DNA of 64,000 bases from G963667675 sp963667675 (GTDB lineage Bacteria; Chloroflexota; Dehalococcoidia; Lucifugimonadales; UBA3495): the NCBI GenBank assembly GCA_963667675.1, contig OY763929.1:1302001-1366000 (forward strand). The letters are read 5' to 3'. The notes under the pieces were generated by a model. The model saw only the letters and a program-made list of their open reading frames with translations. It was not told the origin of the DNA and ran no database searches. Below, in pieces: positions 8,779-18,070 of this stretch. The translations under genes were made by a program, and so were the position numbers. Each line of letters begins with the position of its first letter. Position 1 is the first letter of the stretch.

Positions 8779-8807
8779 CGCTTTTGGGTCCGGCCTGCGT
8801 TCTCTAG

Positions 8808-9674
8808 TCAGAACTCGAAGGCCTTCATCAACTCCTCGGTTGTCCTGCTCCGGGCCTTCTCCCAGCTTTCCTGCAGCCGCTGGTTCAGCGCCGGCCTCGC
8901 CTCGTCCCTGTAGACCACTCCCACCGGCAGGCCGCCCTGCTGGATCAGCCCGTAGGCCGAAGCCCGGTCCGTCGCGTCGTGTTCGTCCGGAATCTGCCAC
9001 AACGACGGCTCAATCCCCTTCTTGGCGTCGCCCTTTATCTGCTCGAAGGTGTCGTTGTAGGTCGTGCAGGGCGACTGCACGTGGACAATGGCGAAACCGG
9101 GATGGTCCATCCCCTGCTTTATCAGGTTGGCCAGCAGTCTCGGCTGGCCCGAAAATCCCGACGCTATGAACGAGACACCCAGCGTCAGGTACAGTTCCAG
9201 GGGGTTCTGCTGCATCTCAATCTTGCCGTAGGGGGTCGAACTGGTAATCTCCCCCAGCTTGGTCGTGGGAGAACTTTGGCCCTTGGTCAGACCGTAGACC
9301 CCGTTATCCATGACCACGGCGCAGACGTTCAGGTTTCGGGACGCCTGCGGCCCGATGTGTTCGCCGCCGATGCTCAGAAAGTCGCCGTCGCCGGCCACCA
9401 CCACCACGTTCAACTCCGGCCGGGCCATCTTGACCCCCAGGGCAATGGGCAACGACCGCCCGTGGATGCCGTGGAATCCGTAGGGCTGCGGCCCCTCCAG
9501 CAGGTGCACCAGGTTGCCGGAACATCCAATGCCCGCCACCACCACGTTGTTCTCCATGGGCAGCCCCGACTCCTCCAAGTGGTCTATCATCGCCAACTCC
9601 AGCGACCGGCGCACCCCGAAGTCGCCGCATCCCGGGCACCACTTGAAATCGTACTCTGGGTTCTTCTTGCTCAT
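8808..9674 (-). CDS. korB: 2-oxoacid:ferredoxin oxidoreductase, beta subunit (KorB/PorB type)
   Basis: 288 residues from ATG 9674. The iron-sulfur ligands C13 and C16 (WCPGCGD), C51 (GIGCSGN) and a later cysteine in QSPCTTY are present, as is the thiamine-pyrophosphate motif GDGDFLSIGG (from 95) and VYGLTKGQ. This is the thiamine-binding catalytic subunit that oxidises a 2-oxoacid with CoA to acyl-CoA, CO2 and reduced ferredoxin. The start overlaps the korA stop by four bases (ATGA). Two-subunit enzymes of this layout are usually 2-oxoglutarate or broad 2-oxoacid enzymes; I favour 2-oxoglutarate but sequence alone does not decide. Confidence 0.92.
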   Translation of the reverse strand: MSKKNPEYDFKWCPGCGDFGVRRSLELAMIDHLEESGLPMENNVVVAGIGCSGNLVHLLEGPQPYGFHGIHGRSLPIALGVKMARPELNVVVVAGDGDFLSIGGEHIGPQASRNLNVCAVVMDNGVYGLTKGQSSPTTKLGEITSSTPYGKIEMQQNPLELYLTLGVSFIASGFSGQPRLLANLIKQGMDHPGFAIVHVQSPCTTYNDTFEQIKGDAKKGIEPSLWQIPDEHDATDRASAYGLIQQGGLPVGVVYRDEARPALNQRLQESWEKARSRTTEELMKAFEF

Positions 9675-11386
9675 GCCCTTACCATCTCTCTTTGCGAGGC
9701 GTTGGCCATTTCTGAAATCCGGCTTACCAGGTCGCTCACCTTGAACGGCAGCCCCGTGTACTGGGTGATGGACTCGGCCTTCACTCCCAGCGAACGCAGG
9801 ATGCTTCCAAACTGGCCCTGGTAGTTCAGTTCCGGCACTATTACCAGTTCCTTCCGTCGCAGTTCCTCCAGCATCTTGGGCGGCATCGGGTTCAACAGCA
9901 TGGTGTAGTACCAGCCGACGTCCACTCCAGCCTCGATAAGCTTGTCGTAGGCCTCCCGGGCCGGACCCTTGGTCGCGCCCCAGGGAACAACAGCGACGGG
10001 CGACTCCGGCTTGTCCCGTTCGTAAAGGTTCTCTTCCAGCAGCTTCAGCTTGCTGAACCGCCGCTCTGTCATCTGCACGTGCCGTTCCGCCAGGTGGGTC
10101 GTGTCTCCAATGTCGTCGTGCTCGCTGCCGTTGGCCACGTACGCCCCTGGCCGTCCCGGCAAGGGCATGGCCGATAATTCCCGCCCGGCGTACCGTTGAT
10201 AGCCGTTGCTGCCCTGGTATACATCGCGGCTTTCCACCATGATCTTGGACAGGTCGGGCTTGGGAATGTTCTGCGCCCGTTCCGCCAGCGACATCTCGCT
10301 CAGGAGCATCACCGGGCCCTGGTACCTCTCCGCCCAGTTGAGGGCCATGACGGCGCCGTAGAAGCACTCCTCCACGGTACCCACGGCGATTACCGGCAGA
10401 TGCACGTCCCCGTGGGCTGGCCACATGCAACTAAGCAAGTCCGACTGCTCGGTCTTGGTCGGAAGCCCCGTGGCCGGGCCGCCCCGTTGCACGTCCACTA
10501 TCACGCAGGGAATTTCTGCCATCCAACCTAAGCCCAGGCCCTCGCTCATCAACGAGATTCCCGGTCCAGAACTGGCGGTCATGGCCTTCTTGCCGGCGAA
10601 CCCTGCTCCCAGTACTGTAGTGATGGACTCGATTTCCGAGCTTACCTGGTAGGCGAACTTGCCCTCTCCCACCAGGTTCCGCTCCATGTACAGTAAAATC
10701 GGCGTTGCCGGGGAGATTGGGTAGCCTACGTAGAATTGCAACCCCGCCGCTATGGCTCCCAGCGATAACGCCTCGTTGCCCTTCAACATCAGTTGATCCC
10801 CGTCCGGCGGCTGTGAGGGCGCCAACTCTCCCAGCGAGAACTCGCTGGCGCTTACGTGCTCCCGGCCCAGGGTCATTGCCAGGATGTTGGACTTGATGAT
10901 TTCCTCGTCGCTGGCCCTGCCTCGGGTGAACCTCTTTATGACGAACTCGTCCAGGTATTCCTTGGGCATGTTCACCAGGTGGGCCAATGCCCCGATGACC
11001 ACCATGTTGGCCGCCCGGTTGTTGCCCGTCGACTTGGCTAGTTGATCGATGGGCAGCCCAACCCCCCGGGAGTCTCCGTCCAACTCAAAGTCGTTGGAGT
11101 TGAATATGATGACCCCGCCGGCTTTCACTTCCCCTTGGTGGTTGTCGTATGCCTCACGGTTGAAGGCTACCAGCACGTCCACCGCGTCCCCCGGCCCTCG
11201 CACCGGGTCCACCGAGATACGCGCCTGCGTCCAGGTGGGGCCTCCCAGGATCTGGGAAGGAAACGTGGCAAAGGTCAACGCATGATACCCAACCTGGGTA
11301 GAGGCCTGCGCCAGGCCCTCTGCCGAGGTTACTACTCCTTGTCCGCCTTCCCCGGCAAAACGGACGACGAAATCACGCATTTCCAT
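9671..11386 (-). CDS. korA: 2-oxoacid:ferredoxin oxidoreductase, fused gamma-alpha subunit (KorA type)
   Basis: 571 residues. Residues about 1-185 are the gamma domain (VVRFAGEGGQGVVTSAEGLA, then ATFPSQILGGPTW). From about 195 the alpha domain follows (GNEALSLGAIAAGLQFYVGYPISPATPI, then SGPGISLMSEGLGLGWMAE and CVIVDVQRGGPATGLPT). It carries no ferredoxin domain of its own. The pair korA-korB runs leftward and converges on the ccm operon. It is the entry point that feeds low-potential electrons to ferredoxin, and a small ferredoxin gene is found at 22.9-23.1 kb, not adjacent. ATG 11386 or the ATG two codons later are both possible starts. Confidence 0.92.
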   Translation of the reverse strand: MEMRDFVVRFAGEGGQGVVTSAEGLAQASTQVGYHALTFATFPSQILGGPTWTQARISVDPVRGPGDAVDVLVAFNREAYDNHQGEVKAGGVIIFNSNDFELDGDSRGVGLPIDQLAKSTGNNRAANMVVIGALAHLVNMPKEYLDEFVIKRFTRGRASDEEIIKSNILAMTLGREHVSASEFSLGELAPSQPPDGDQLMLKGNEALSLGAIAAGLQFYVGYPISPATPILLYMERNLVGEGKFAYQVSSEIESITTVLGAGFAGKKAMTASSGPGISLMSEGLGLGWMAEIPCVIVDVQRGGPATGLPTKTEQSDLLSCMWPAHGDVHLPVIAVGTVEECFYGAVMALNWAERYQGPVMLLSEMSLAERAQNIPKPDLSKIMVESRDVYQGSNGYQRYAGRELSAMPLPGRPGAYVANGSEHDDIGDTTHLAERHVQMTERRFSKLKLLEENLYERDKPESPVAVVPWGATKGPAREAYDKLIEAGVDVGWYYTMLLNPMPPKMLEELRRKELVIVPELNYQGQFGSILRSLGVKAESITQYTGLPFKVSDLVSRISEMANASQREMVRA

Positions 11387-11953
11387 CTATTGACCTCGCC
11401 GCCTGGAGTTCGTGGCGGCACACTGTAGGCTAACCCGCGTTGGGGTTGCCACGGCCTTTGGGTCGGTCAGAGGGGAGGTGGCAAATGTGAAATGAATTCG
11501 GGCAGATTGAGGCAGGGGCCTGTTGTTCGGGATCTTCGGCATGATAGCAGTGGGGCAAGACCTTCCCGGCCTATTCTCGGCTCGGTGTTCGAGCTAGTGG
11601 AGACATATTGGGCTGCCCTCGCGTGTCCGCAGGTCAGTCTCTCGAATATATCATCGCGCTCTCGGCATTGTCAATTGAGTTGGAAGCCTTCCAATGCCGC
11701 AATCAGCCGTGGACAGGATCTGTCGCAACCCGTGGAAAAAGGAATGGTAGACTTGCTCGATTATCCTTAGGAAAGGCCTTCTGGGTTTCATTGGCTTTTA
11801 TGGTTTGGCCCATGAATTCCGCTGTGAGACGAATCAGGCAACCAAGTTTTCAGAGCGAAACTAGTGGTACTTTGGGCATACCTGCTACTGATGTTATGAT
11901 AGAGCAGACAGGCGTAGATTCCACCACCCGAGTCCAACGTCGCAAGAGGCCCC
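11387..11953. other. Intergenic region, no gene seen
   Basis: Divergent gap between korA (leftward) and the CAP-protein gene (rightward). Open frames here are short, lack ribosome sites and have no recognisable composition. GC content falls compared with the neighbours. Near 11770-11820 a stretch resembles, loosely, the one at 13446-13490 on the other side of the CAP/zinc-ribbon pair (see findings). No RNA gene or convincing promoter was recognised. Confidence 0.5.
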
Positions 11954-11986
11954 ATAAGACTTCCAAGCAAACTCATTATATTTGCT

Positions 11987-12688
11987 TTGGTTTGTGCCGT
12001 GTTCGCTTGGCCAGTGCACCAGACCGTAACGTCCATCGCCCCTTTGGGTGGGCAGACACCGCGGTACGTCGCCGCACCGACCCCGACTCCACAACGCCTG
12101 GTGTTGCCCACATCGACGCCCACTCCCACCCCGACCCCGACACCGAAATACCCCGGTGGACATCGGCTCCGTACTGGGGTACTTGAGGAATGGATAAGGA
12201 TATACACCAATCTAGAGAGAGATAAGGCTGGTCTGCCCCAACTTGAACACGACCCAGCCATAGCGGAAATTGCCAGGAATCACAGCCGGAGTATGGCCAC
12301 AACCGGGATATTTGACCATTTGATTCGCGGCCAGGATCCCACCGACAGGGCACTGGCGGTCGGCTATGACTGTCGCCGGTACTATGCCGACGGTAGCTAT
12401 ACGATCGGGTTAAGCGAGAACATTGCTGAGGACCCAAGGGTACAACGATTTACTGGCTCGGGGGGTTGGGTCACTACTAACTGGGAGCCGACCATCTATT
12501 ACACAACTGAAGAAGTAGCAGCCCGCTCAATAGTCAGGAGATGGATGAACAGCCCTGGCCACAGGGCCAATATCCTGGACCAGGATGCCCGCCGGATAGG
12601 GGTAGGGGTGGCCGTAGGATTGTCGGAGGAGCACGGCTGGATGCTTGAGACTTTCTATTCCACACAGAATTTCTCGGCCTGTCAATAG
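11987..12688 (+). CDS. Secreted CAP-domain (SCP/YkwD-like) protein
   Basis: The C-terminal two thirds is a bacterial CAP domain: LEHDPAIAEIARNHSRSMA, a FDH motif, SENIAED, then the characteristic SPGHRANILD and a final GWMLETFYSTQNF. Before it lies a Thr-Pro linker (about residues 31-55, including a TPTPTPTP run). The N-terminus is a secretion signal. The earliest conventional start is TTG 11987, but that cuts the hydrophobic core in half; reading from ATA 11954 gives RLPSKLIIFALVCAVFA, a textbook signal peptide, with AAGAGG just ahead. So the real start is probably upstream at a non-standard codon or a sequence error hides it. CAP proteins of bacteria are extracellular and of mostly unknown activity. 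The next gene follows after 13 bases. Confidence 0.85.
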   Translation: MVCAVFAWPVHQTVTSIAPLGGQTPRYVAAPTPTPQRLVLPTSTPTPTPTPTPKYPGGHRLRTGVLEEWIRIYTNLERDKAGLPQLEHDPAIAEIARNHSRSMATTGIFDHLIRGQDPTDRALAVGYDCRRYYADGSYTIGLSENIAEDPRVQRFTGSGGWVTTNWEPTIYYTTEEVAARSIVRRWMNSPGHRANILDQDARRIGVGVAVGLSEEHGWMLETFYSTQNFSACQ

Positions 12689-12701
12689 GGAGGAAAGTCC
12701 C

Positions 12702-13418
12702 ATGCCAAAACGGGAAGATGAGCGCAACCAACGGAACCACCCTTCTGCCTGTACGTGTGTCGATTGCGTGGACCGCTTCCTGGGTAGAAGAGTCCCGTGC
12801 CCTACTTGCCGCAACCGCTCTGGGCGTATTGTCCAAATCGGTTCTGGGGAAATCATCAGATGCCCCACCTGTTTCGGCAGCGGCACGGTCAGCAAGGAAT
12901 TTCTAGCCGAGTGGAACTCCAAGCGAGAGGCGGAGATCCAGCGTAACCCGCCAGAGGAAACCAAAGCGACGAACCCCCTCGGCTGGTCACGCCCTAACAT
13001 TGCACCACCGCCGCCCACGTTTCCGAAGCCTTCTGGCCACCCTGCAGGTTGCACCTGCTATGCCTGCAATGAAGAATGGCGTCGCCAGGGAGAGAAGTTG
13101 CGACACGCGGAGGCCGACGCCCGCCTGAGAGATGCGGAAGCCCGACTTTGGGCGCAATTGACCAACCCACAGCCACCGGTTCGATTAAACCAGCGGGATC
13201 TCAGCGGTCGGCGAGCGAGGGCGTTCCGAGCGATCCGGCGCGTCACGGTTACGGCTCTCCTATCAGCCCTGGTGATTCATGTGGCCACGCTGGTGGGGTT
13301 GCTTATCTATGCCTCGAACCAGGAGGGTGCATCAGCCGTTGCCCCCATGCTGGCTGATGCCTGGGAGGCTTACGCCAGAGCCTGGCGATCCGTGATTGAT
13401 TTGCCGTTTGGCGTATGA
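12702..13418 (+). CDS. Cysteine-rich zinc-ribbon protein with one C-terminal membrane helix
   Basis: 238 residues from ATG 12702, with GGGAGGA eight bases ahead. Three cysteine clusters can be seen: CTCVDC near residue 17, a pair CPTC...CPTCFGSG near 32-58 that resembles half of a DnaJ-type zinc finger, and CTCYAC near 110. A charged helical stretch (EKLRHAEADARLRDAEARLW) leads to one membrane span (VTVTALLSALVIHVATLVGLLIYA region) and a short tail. I do not recognise the family. It is probably cotranscribed with the CAP-protein gene; the zinc-binding part would be cytoplasmic if the helix inserts with a C-terminal outside tail. Function unknown. Confidence 0.7.
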   Translation: MPKREDERNQRNHPSACTCVDCVDRFLGRRVPCPTCRNRSGRIVQIGSGEIIRCPTCFGSGTVSKEFLAEWNSKREAEIQRNPPEETKATNPLGWSRPNIAPPPPTFPKPSGHPAGCTCYACNEEWRRQGEKLRHAEADARLRDAEARLWAQLTNPQPPVRLNQRDLSGRRARAFRAIRRVTVTALLSALVIHVATLVGLLIYASNQEGASAVAPMLADAWEAYARAWRSVIDLPFGV

Positions 13419-13565
13419 GGTCCGACACTTCACTCTCAAACACCCATAAGGCTTCGTTTGCCTTTAGGGTTTGGGCCATTGAACTCTGGCTCGGCACGGG
13501 TGTTTAGCCCCCACTTTCGCATGAAACTGCCCTGCGGAATACCAATTCAAGGCGCGCGAAGCTCG

Positions 13566-13595
13566 TTGTTGGCCGTTTGGGGTGTATGCTAGAAT
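13566..13595 (+). promoter_or_regulatory. Likely promoter of the dprA operon
   Basis: TTGTTG at 13566-13571, an 18-base spacer, and TAGAAT at 13590-13595 with TG two bases upstream (extended -10 form). It ends only eight bases before the dprA ATG, so the transcript would have almost no leader. Confidence 0.55.
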
Positions 13596-13602
13596 CCCCC
13601 GC

Positions 13603-14724
13603 ATGGACGACATAAAGTACTGGGTGGCCCTGGACCGGGTCCCTCAATTGGGAACGGTCCGCTTCCGCCGCCTGGAAGACTACTTCGGTGGGTTGGACAA
13701 GGCGTGGGAGGCTGGGCCCAGCGAACTAAGAGCGGCGGGCATCGAAGAGCGGCCCGCCCGTGAAATCGCCGCACTTCGCGCCCGCACTTCCCCGGATGCC
13801 GAGGTCCAGCGTCTGGCCCAAGCGGGCGTGACGCCGTTAAACTGGCATCACCCCGAATATCCGGCCCGCCTCAAAGAGATTCCGGACCCGTCCCCCGTCC
13901 TCTATTGCAAGGGCAATCTGCTGCCTTCCGACGAACGTTCGGTTGCCGTCGTCGGCACTCGCGGCCCCACCGTCTACGGCCGCGAGGCCGCCGCGGCCTT
14001 GGTTGGTGACCTTGCCCGCATGGGCGTCACCATTGTCTCCGGTTTGGCTCGGGGCATCGACAGCATCGCCCACCGCACTGCCTTGGACAGTGGCGGCCGC
14101 ACCATCGCCGTCCTGGCCAACGGGCTTGACATAATATATCCCCGGGAAAATAGGGAACTCTTCCAACGTACCCAGGCCCAGGGCGCGGTGATCAGCGAAC
14201 ACCCCCTCGGCGTCCGCCCAGACTCCCGCAGCTTCCCCCGCCGTAACCGCCTCATCAGCGGCATCAGCCTGGGCGTGCTGGTAGTCGAGGCCCCTGAAAG
14301 CAGCGGCGCCCGCTGGACCGTGTGGCACGCCCTGGAGCAGGACCGCGAGGTGTTCTGCGTGCCCGGTAGCATCTTCGCCCCCACCAGCAGATTTACCAAC
14401 CGCATGATTCAAGAAGGGGCCAAGCTGGTGGCCGACTATACCGACATTCTTGAAGAACTGAATATGACTGTTACCGGCCACCAATACGACCTACCGCTGC
14501 CAGCTGCATCCGACTCCGGCGACCTCGACGATGAAGAAGCTGGCCTGCTCCAGCACTTAAACGCCGAGCCCTTGCACATCGACGACATCATGAGAAACGC
14601 CGGCCTGCCCATAACCTCTGTAAGCAGCGTGTTGACCATGCTGGAATTGAAAGGAAAGGTGAAGCAGGTGGGATGCATGCACTACATCCGCGTGCGGGAG
14701 CCCGCCTCGTCCTATGGCAACTAA
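13603..14724 (+). CDS. dprA: DNA processing protein DprA
   Basis: 373 residues from ATG 13603. N-terminal SAM/HhH-like region, then the Rossmann-type core VAVVGTRGPTVYGREAA, VSGLARGIDSIAHR, ANGLDIIYPRENREL and SFPRRNRLISG, and a C-terminal winged-helix domain (HIDDIMRNAGLPITSV, then LELKGKVKQV). DprA loads RecA on incoming single-stranded DNA during transformation, and is also widespread in bacteria not known to be competent. It starts a long rightward housekeeping run and overlaps topA by 11 bases. Seven codons of open frame upstream of the chosen ATG belong to the promoter region. Confidence 0.95.
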   Translation: MDDIKYWVALDRVPQLGTVRFRRLEDYFGGLDKAWEAGPSELRAAGIEERPAREIAALRARTSPDAEVQRLAQAGVTPLNWHHPEYPARLKEIPDPSPVLYCKGNLLPSDERSVAVVGTRGPTVYGREAAAALVGDLARMGVTIVSGLARGIDSIAHRTALDSGGRTIAVLANGLDIIYPRENRELFQRTQAQGAVISEHPLGVRPDSRSFPRRNRLISGISLGVLVVEAPESSGARWTVWHALEQDREVFCVPGSIFAPTSRFTNRMIQEGAKLVADYTDILEELNMTVTGHQYDLPLPAASDSGDLDDEEAGLLQHLNAEPLHIDDIMRNAGLPITSVSSVLTMLELKGKVKQVGCMHYIRVREPASSYGN

Positions 14725-16960
14725 AGCTCGCACCAAGTCTCCGACAAAGCCCCGTTCCAAGGCCAGGCCCACGGCCCGCAGGAAGTCCGGCGGCGCCGCA
14801 AGCCAACTCCGCAGCGCCTCCGGGAAGAGCCTGGTCATTGTCGAATCTCCTGCCAAGGCCCGGACCGTGGGACAGATTCTGGGCAGCAAGTACGTCGTCA
14901 CTGCTTCCCAGGGCCACGTGCGCGACCTGCCCAAGAGCAAGATAGGCGTCGACGTCGATGATGACTTTACCCCGTCCTACGTCATCATGCAGGACAAGAG
15001 GGCCATCGTTAACGCCCTGAAGAAGGCCGGCGGTGAAGCAACCCAGGTATACTTGGCCACCGACCCAGACCGGGAAGGCGAGGCCATCTCCTGGCACCTG
15101 CAGACCGCCGCTGACTGGGACAGCTGGCCCGCCCCGCCCAAGAGGGTGGTCTTTCACGAAATCACCAAGCAGGCGGTTGAAGAGGCCTTCCAGCACCCAA
15201 GGGACATCGACATGCAGTTGGTCAACGCCCAGCAGGCCCGCCGCATTCTCGACCGCCTGGTCGGCTACCAGATCAGCCCCCTGCTCTGGCGCAGGGTCCA
15301 ACGCGGCCTGTCCGCCGGCCGGGTGCAGTCGGTGTCTTTGCGCATGGTGGTGGACCGGGAGCGTGAAATCGAAGCCTTTGTTCCCGTCGAGTCCTGGACG
15401 CTGGAAGCCCAACTCCGCAAGCAGCCGCAGCAAAATGGCCAAGACCCATTCACCGCGGTGCTGCATTCCGTCAAGGGGCAGAAGGGCCGTCTCTCCATCT
15501 CTAACGAGCAGGACGCCCGCTCTTACCAGACTGAACTCGACGGCGCCGCCTACGCCGTCAGTTCCGTCAAGAAGAAGGACGTGCGCCAGAGGCCCGCGCC
15601 CCCCTTTATCACCAGCACCCTGCAGCAGGACGCCGGCCGCAAACTCAGGTTTACCGCCCAGCGGACCATGGCCGTCGCCCAGCAACTTTACGAAGGCCTG
15701 TCCGTGGGTAGCGAGGGTTCCGTGGGCCTGATAACCTACATGCGAACCGACTCCACCCAGGTCGCCTCATCGGCCCTCAGCGAGGTCAGATCATACATCG
15801 GCCGCCGCTACGGCAAAGAATACCTGCCCGACAAGCCCAGGTTCTTTAAGAGCCGCGCCAAGGGGGCCCAGGAAGCCCACGAGGCCATCCGCCCCACCTC
15901 TATTCAGCGCGAGCCGCAGGCGCTGAAGCCTCACCTCAGCAACGACCAGTTCAACCTGTATAAGCTTATCTGGGAGCGCATGCTGGCCAGCCAGATGTCC
16001 GACGCCCGCTCCGAGGCCACCACCGCCGACATAGACGCCGCCTGCCGGGACCAGTCCAAGACCTACGTCTTCCGGGCAACCGGCTCGGTGCTCAAGTTCC
16101 CCGGTTTCAGGTCGGTCTACCTGGAAGGCAGGGACGACACCGCCGGCGACTCCGGCCGCCAGCCCTTGCCCGAGTTGGCCGACGGCGAGACCCTGGACTG
16201 CCTCAAGCTCGACGCCCTCCAGCACTTCACCGAGCCTCCGCCGCGCTTCACCGAGGCAACGCTCATCAAGGCCATGGAGGAAAAGGGCATTGGCCGCCCC
16301 AGCACCTACGCCCCCACGATAGGCACCTTGCTGGACCGAAACTACGTAAGCAAAGAGCGCAACCGCTTGACGCCCACCCCGCTGGGCTGCGCCGTCACCG
16401 ATCTCTTGGTCGAATACTTCACCAAGGTCATGGACTTGGAATTTACGGCCAACATGGAAGAGGAACTGGACGACGTATCCAGAGGGGAGCGCGAGTGGGT
16501 CCCCATGTTGAGCGAGTTCTACGGCCCCTTCCAAAGAGCCCTGGAAGAGGCCCAGGAGTCCATGCCCCGGCGCAAGGTCGAAGAGGAGACCGACGAAGTC
16601 TGCGACGCCTGCGGCAAACCCATGGTCATCAAAACGGGCAGGTTCGGCCGTTTCCTCGCCTGCACCGGCTTCCCCGAATGCCGCACGTCCCGCCCCATCC
16701 TCAAAAAGACCGGCGCATCCTGTCCCCGTTGCAGCGGCGACATCGTGGAACGCCGGGCCCGCGGCAGGGGCCGGACCTTCTACGGCTGCTCCAACTACCC
16801 TCGCTGCGATTTCATCATGAACCAGAGGCCCGTGGCCGAGCCCTGTCCCGAGTGCGGCGGTCTCATGGCCCACTCAGGCCGCAACATGGCCGCCTGTACC
16901 GTTTGCGACTGGAAAGAACGACTGCAAGACGCCAAGGAGTTGGCTACCGTTGGCGACTGA
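14714..16960 (+). CDS. topA: DNA topoisomerase I
   Basis: 748 residues. A basic N-terminal tail of about 35 residues (KARTKSPTKPRSKARPTARR) precedes the Toprim domain (SLVIVESPAKA, DPDREGEAISWHL). The catalytic tyrosine is Y342 in GLITYMRTDST. The C-terminal region holds three four-cysteine zinc ribbons, starting CDACGKP, CPRCSGD and CPECGGL. This type IA enzyme relaxes negative supercoils. It overlaps dprA upstream and the recombinase gene downstream, a linkage seen in many bacteria, so translation of the three is probably coupled. Confidence 0.96.
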   Translation: MATKARTKSPTKPRSKARPTARRKSGGAASQLRSASGKSLVIVESPAKARTVGQILGSKYVVTASQGHVRDLPKSKIGVDVDDDFTPSYVIMQDKRAIVNALKKAGGEATQVYLATDPDREGEAISWHLQTAADWDSWPAPPKRVVFHEITKQAVEEAFQHPRDIDMQLVNAQQARRILDRLVGYQISPLLWRRVQRGLSAGRVQSVSLRMVVDREREIEAFVPVESWTLEAQLRKQPQQNGQDPFTAVLHSVKGQKGRLSISNEQDARSYQTELDGAAYAVSSVKKKDVRQRPAPPFITSTLQQDAGRKLRFTAQRTMAVAQQLYEGLSVGSEGSVGLITYMRTDSTQVASSALSEVRSYIGRRYGKEYLPDKPRFFKSRAKGAQEAHEAIRPTSIQREPQALKPHLSNDQFNLYKLIWERMLASQMSDARSEATTADIDAACRDQSKTYVFRATGSVLKFPGFRSVYLEGRDDTAGDSGRQPLPELADGETLDCLKLDALQHFTEPPPRFTEATLIKAMEEKGIGRPSTYAPTIGTLLDRNYVSKERNRLTPTPLGCAVTDLLVEYFTKVMDLEFTANMEEELDDVSRGEREWVPMLSEFYGPFQRALEEAQESMPRRKVEEETDEVCDACGKPMVIKTGRFGRFLACTGFPECRTSRPILKKTGASCPRCSGDIVERRARGRGRTFYGCSNYPRCDFIMNQRPVAEPCPECGGLMAHSGRNMAACTVCDWKERLQDAKELATVGD

Positions 16961-18068
16961 TCATCTAACCGGCCCCACTTCCTCTCCGGGCATGGCCCAG
17001 CTCGACGCCCTGCTGGAGCGGTTTCCCGCGTTTCTCCGTGGACAACGAGGCCTTTCCGAAAATACCGTCCGCATTTATCTGGCCGATCTTTCCTCGTTCC
17101 ACGACTATCTCTACCGGGAAGGACTGAGCCTCACTGACATGGACCGCCAGTTGCTGCGGGGATACCTGACTTGGCTGGTCACCGAGGCCGGCAACCGCGG
17201 CCGCGGCTACTCACGGGTTAGCGTTGTGCGTAAACTCACCGTGCTCCGGGCTTTCTATAGGTTCCTCGTTCAGGAGGGCCTGTTCACGTCCACGCCGGTG
17301 CCCTCTGGGCGCAGCCTGCGTGTGAAAGTAGACCGCCCCCTCCCGGAGTTCTTGGGACAAAACGAGGTCGAGCGCATGCTGCAGGCCCCCGACGACACCA
17401 CTCCCGTCGGTGCCCGCGACCGCGCCATTCTGGAGCTTCTTTATGCCTGCGGCGTACGCCTGGCCGAACTCCACGGTCTGGACATGGACAACGTCGCCCT
17501 GGAGCAGCGGGAGTTGCTGGTCCGGGGCAAGGGTTCCAAGGAACGTTGGGTTGTCTTTGGGCGTCCCGCTCAGGCGGCTCTTGATCATTATATGAGCCAG
17601 GCCCGCCCTCAGTTGCTCAGCGAACGACCCGAGACAGCACTGTTTCTCAACCGCTACGGCCGCCGCCTTTCCAGGCGCAGCATCGAAAAGCTAGTCCGAC
17701 GCTACGCGGCCCAGGCTGCGACCAGGAACGGCGTACACACCCACACCCTTCGCCACACCTTCGCCACCCACATGCTCGAGGGCGGCGCCGACCTGCGGGT
17801 AATTCAAGAGTTGCTGGGCCACTCCAGCCCCACCACCACCCAGATATACACCCACGTCACCAACAAAGAGGCCCTGGCCGCCTACCTCAACCACCACCCC
17901 AGGTCCGACACCGCTGCGGGCGTTGGCCAAGACGACGATTTCGACCTTAGCATCCCCGGCGACCCGGATGAGGTCGACAACAACGAGCTTGACAACGCCG
18001 AGGCCGAAATGGCAGAGGAATTGCGCGGGGACTCTTCTCTTGCCAGACAGGGGCGGGAGGTTAGCTGA
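16950..18068 (+). CDS. xerC: Tyrosine recombinase XerC/XerD family
   Basis: 372 residues from TTG 16950, overlapping topA by 11 bases; ATG 16992 is an alternative start. N-terminal SAM-like DNA-binding domain (FLRGQRGLSENTVRIYLADLS), then the catalytic domain: Arg in CGVRLAEL, Lys in RGKGSKER, HTLRHTFATHML, LGH and the nucleophile Y300 in TQIYTHV. All catalytic residues are present. It resolves chromosome dimers at dif. A long acidic tail (about 50 residues, DDDFDLSIPGDPDEVDNNELDN) follows the tyrosine and is longer than in E. coli. XerC and XerD cannot be told apart here, and a single Xer may serve both roles. Confidence 0.9.
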   Translation: MATDHLTGPTSSPGMAQLDALLERFPAFLRGQRGLSENTVRIYLADLSSFHDYLYREGLSLTDMDRQLLRGYLTWLVTEAGNRGRGYSRVSVVRKLTVLRAFYRFLVQEGLFTSTPVPSGRSLRVKVDRPLPEFLGQNEVERMLQAPDDTTPVGARDRAILELLYACGVRLAELHGLDMDNVALEQRELLVRGKGSKERWVVFGRPAQAALDHYMSQARPQLLSERPETALFLNRYGRRLSRRSIEKLVRRYAAQAATRNGVHTHTLRHTFATHMLEGGADLRVIQELLGHSSPTTTQIYTHVTNKEALAAYLNHHPRSDTAAGVGQDDDFDLSIPGDPDEVDNNELDNAEAEMAEELRGDSSLARQGREVS

Positions 18069-18070
18069 CC

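Noticed and set aside
9675..10430. Extension of the korB frame into korA
   Set aside because: Arg-rich composition; korB motifs start only at ATG 9674, overlapping the korA stop.
11608..12186. 192-codon rightward frame
   Set aside because: No ribosome site or homology; its second half overlaps the CAP gene in a wrong frame.
16950..18068. Phage or transposon integrase
   Set aside because: Position after topA and full match to the Xer layout make a housekeeping recombinase far more likely.
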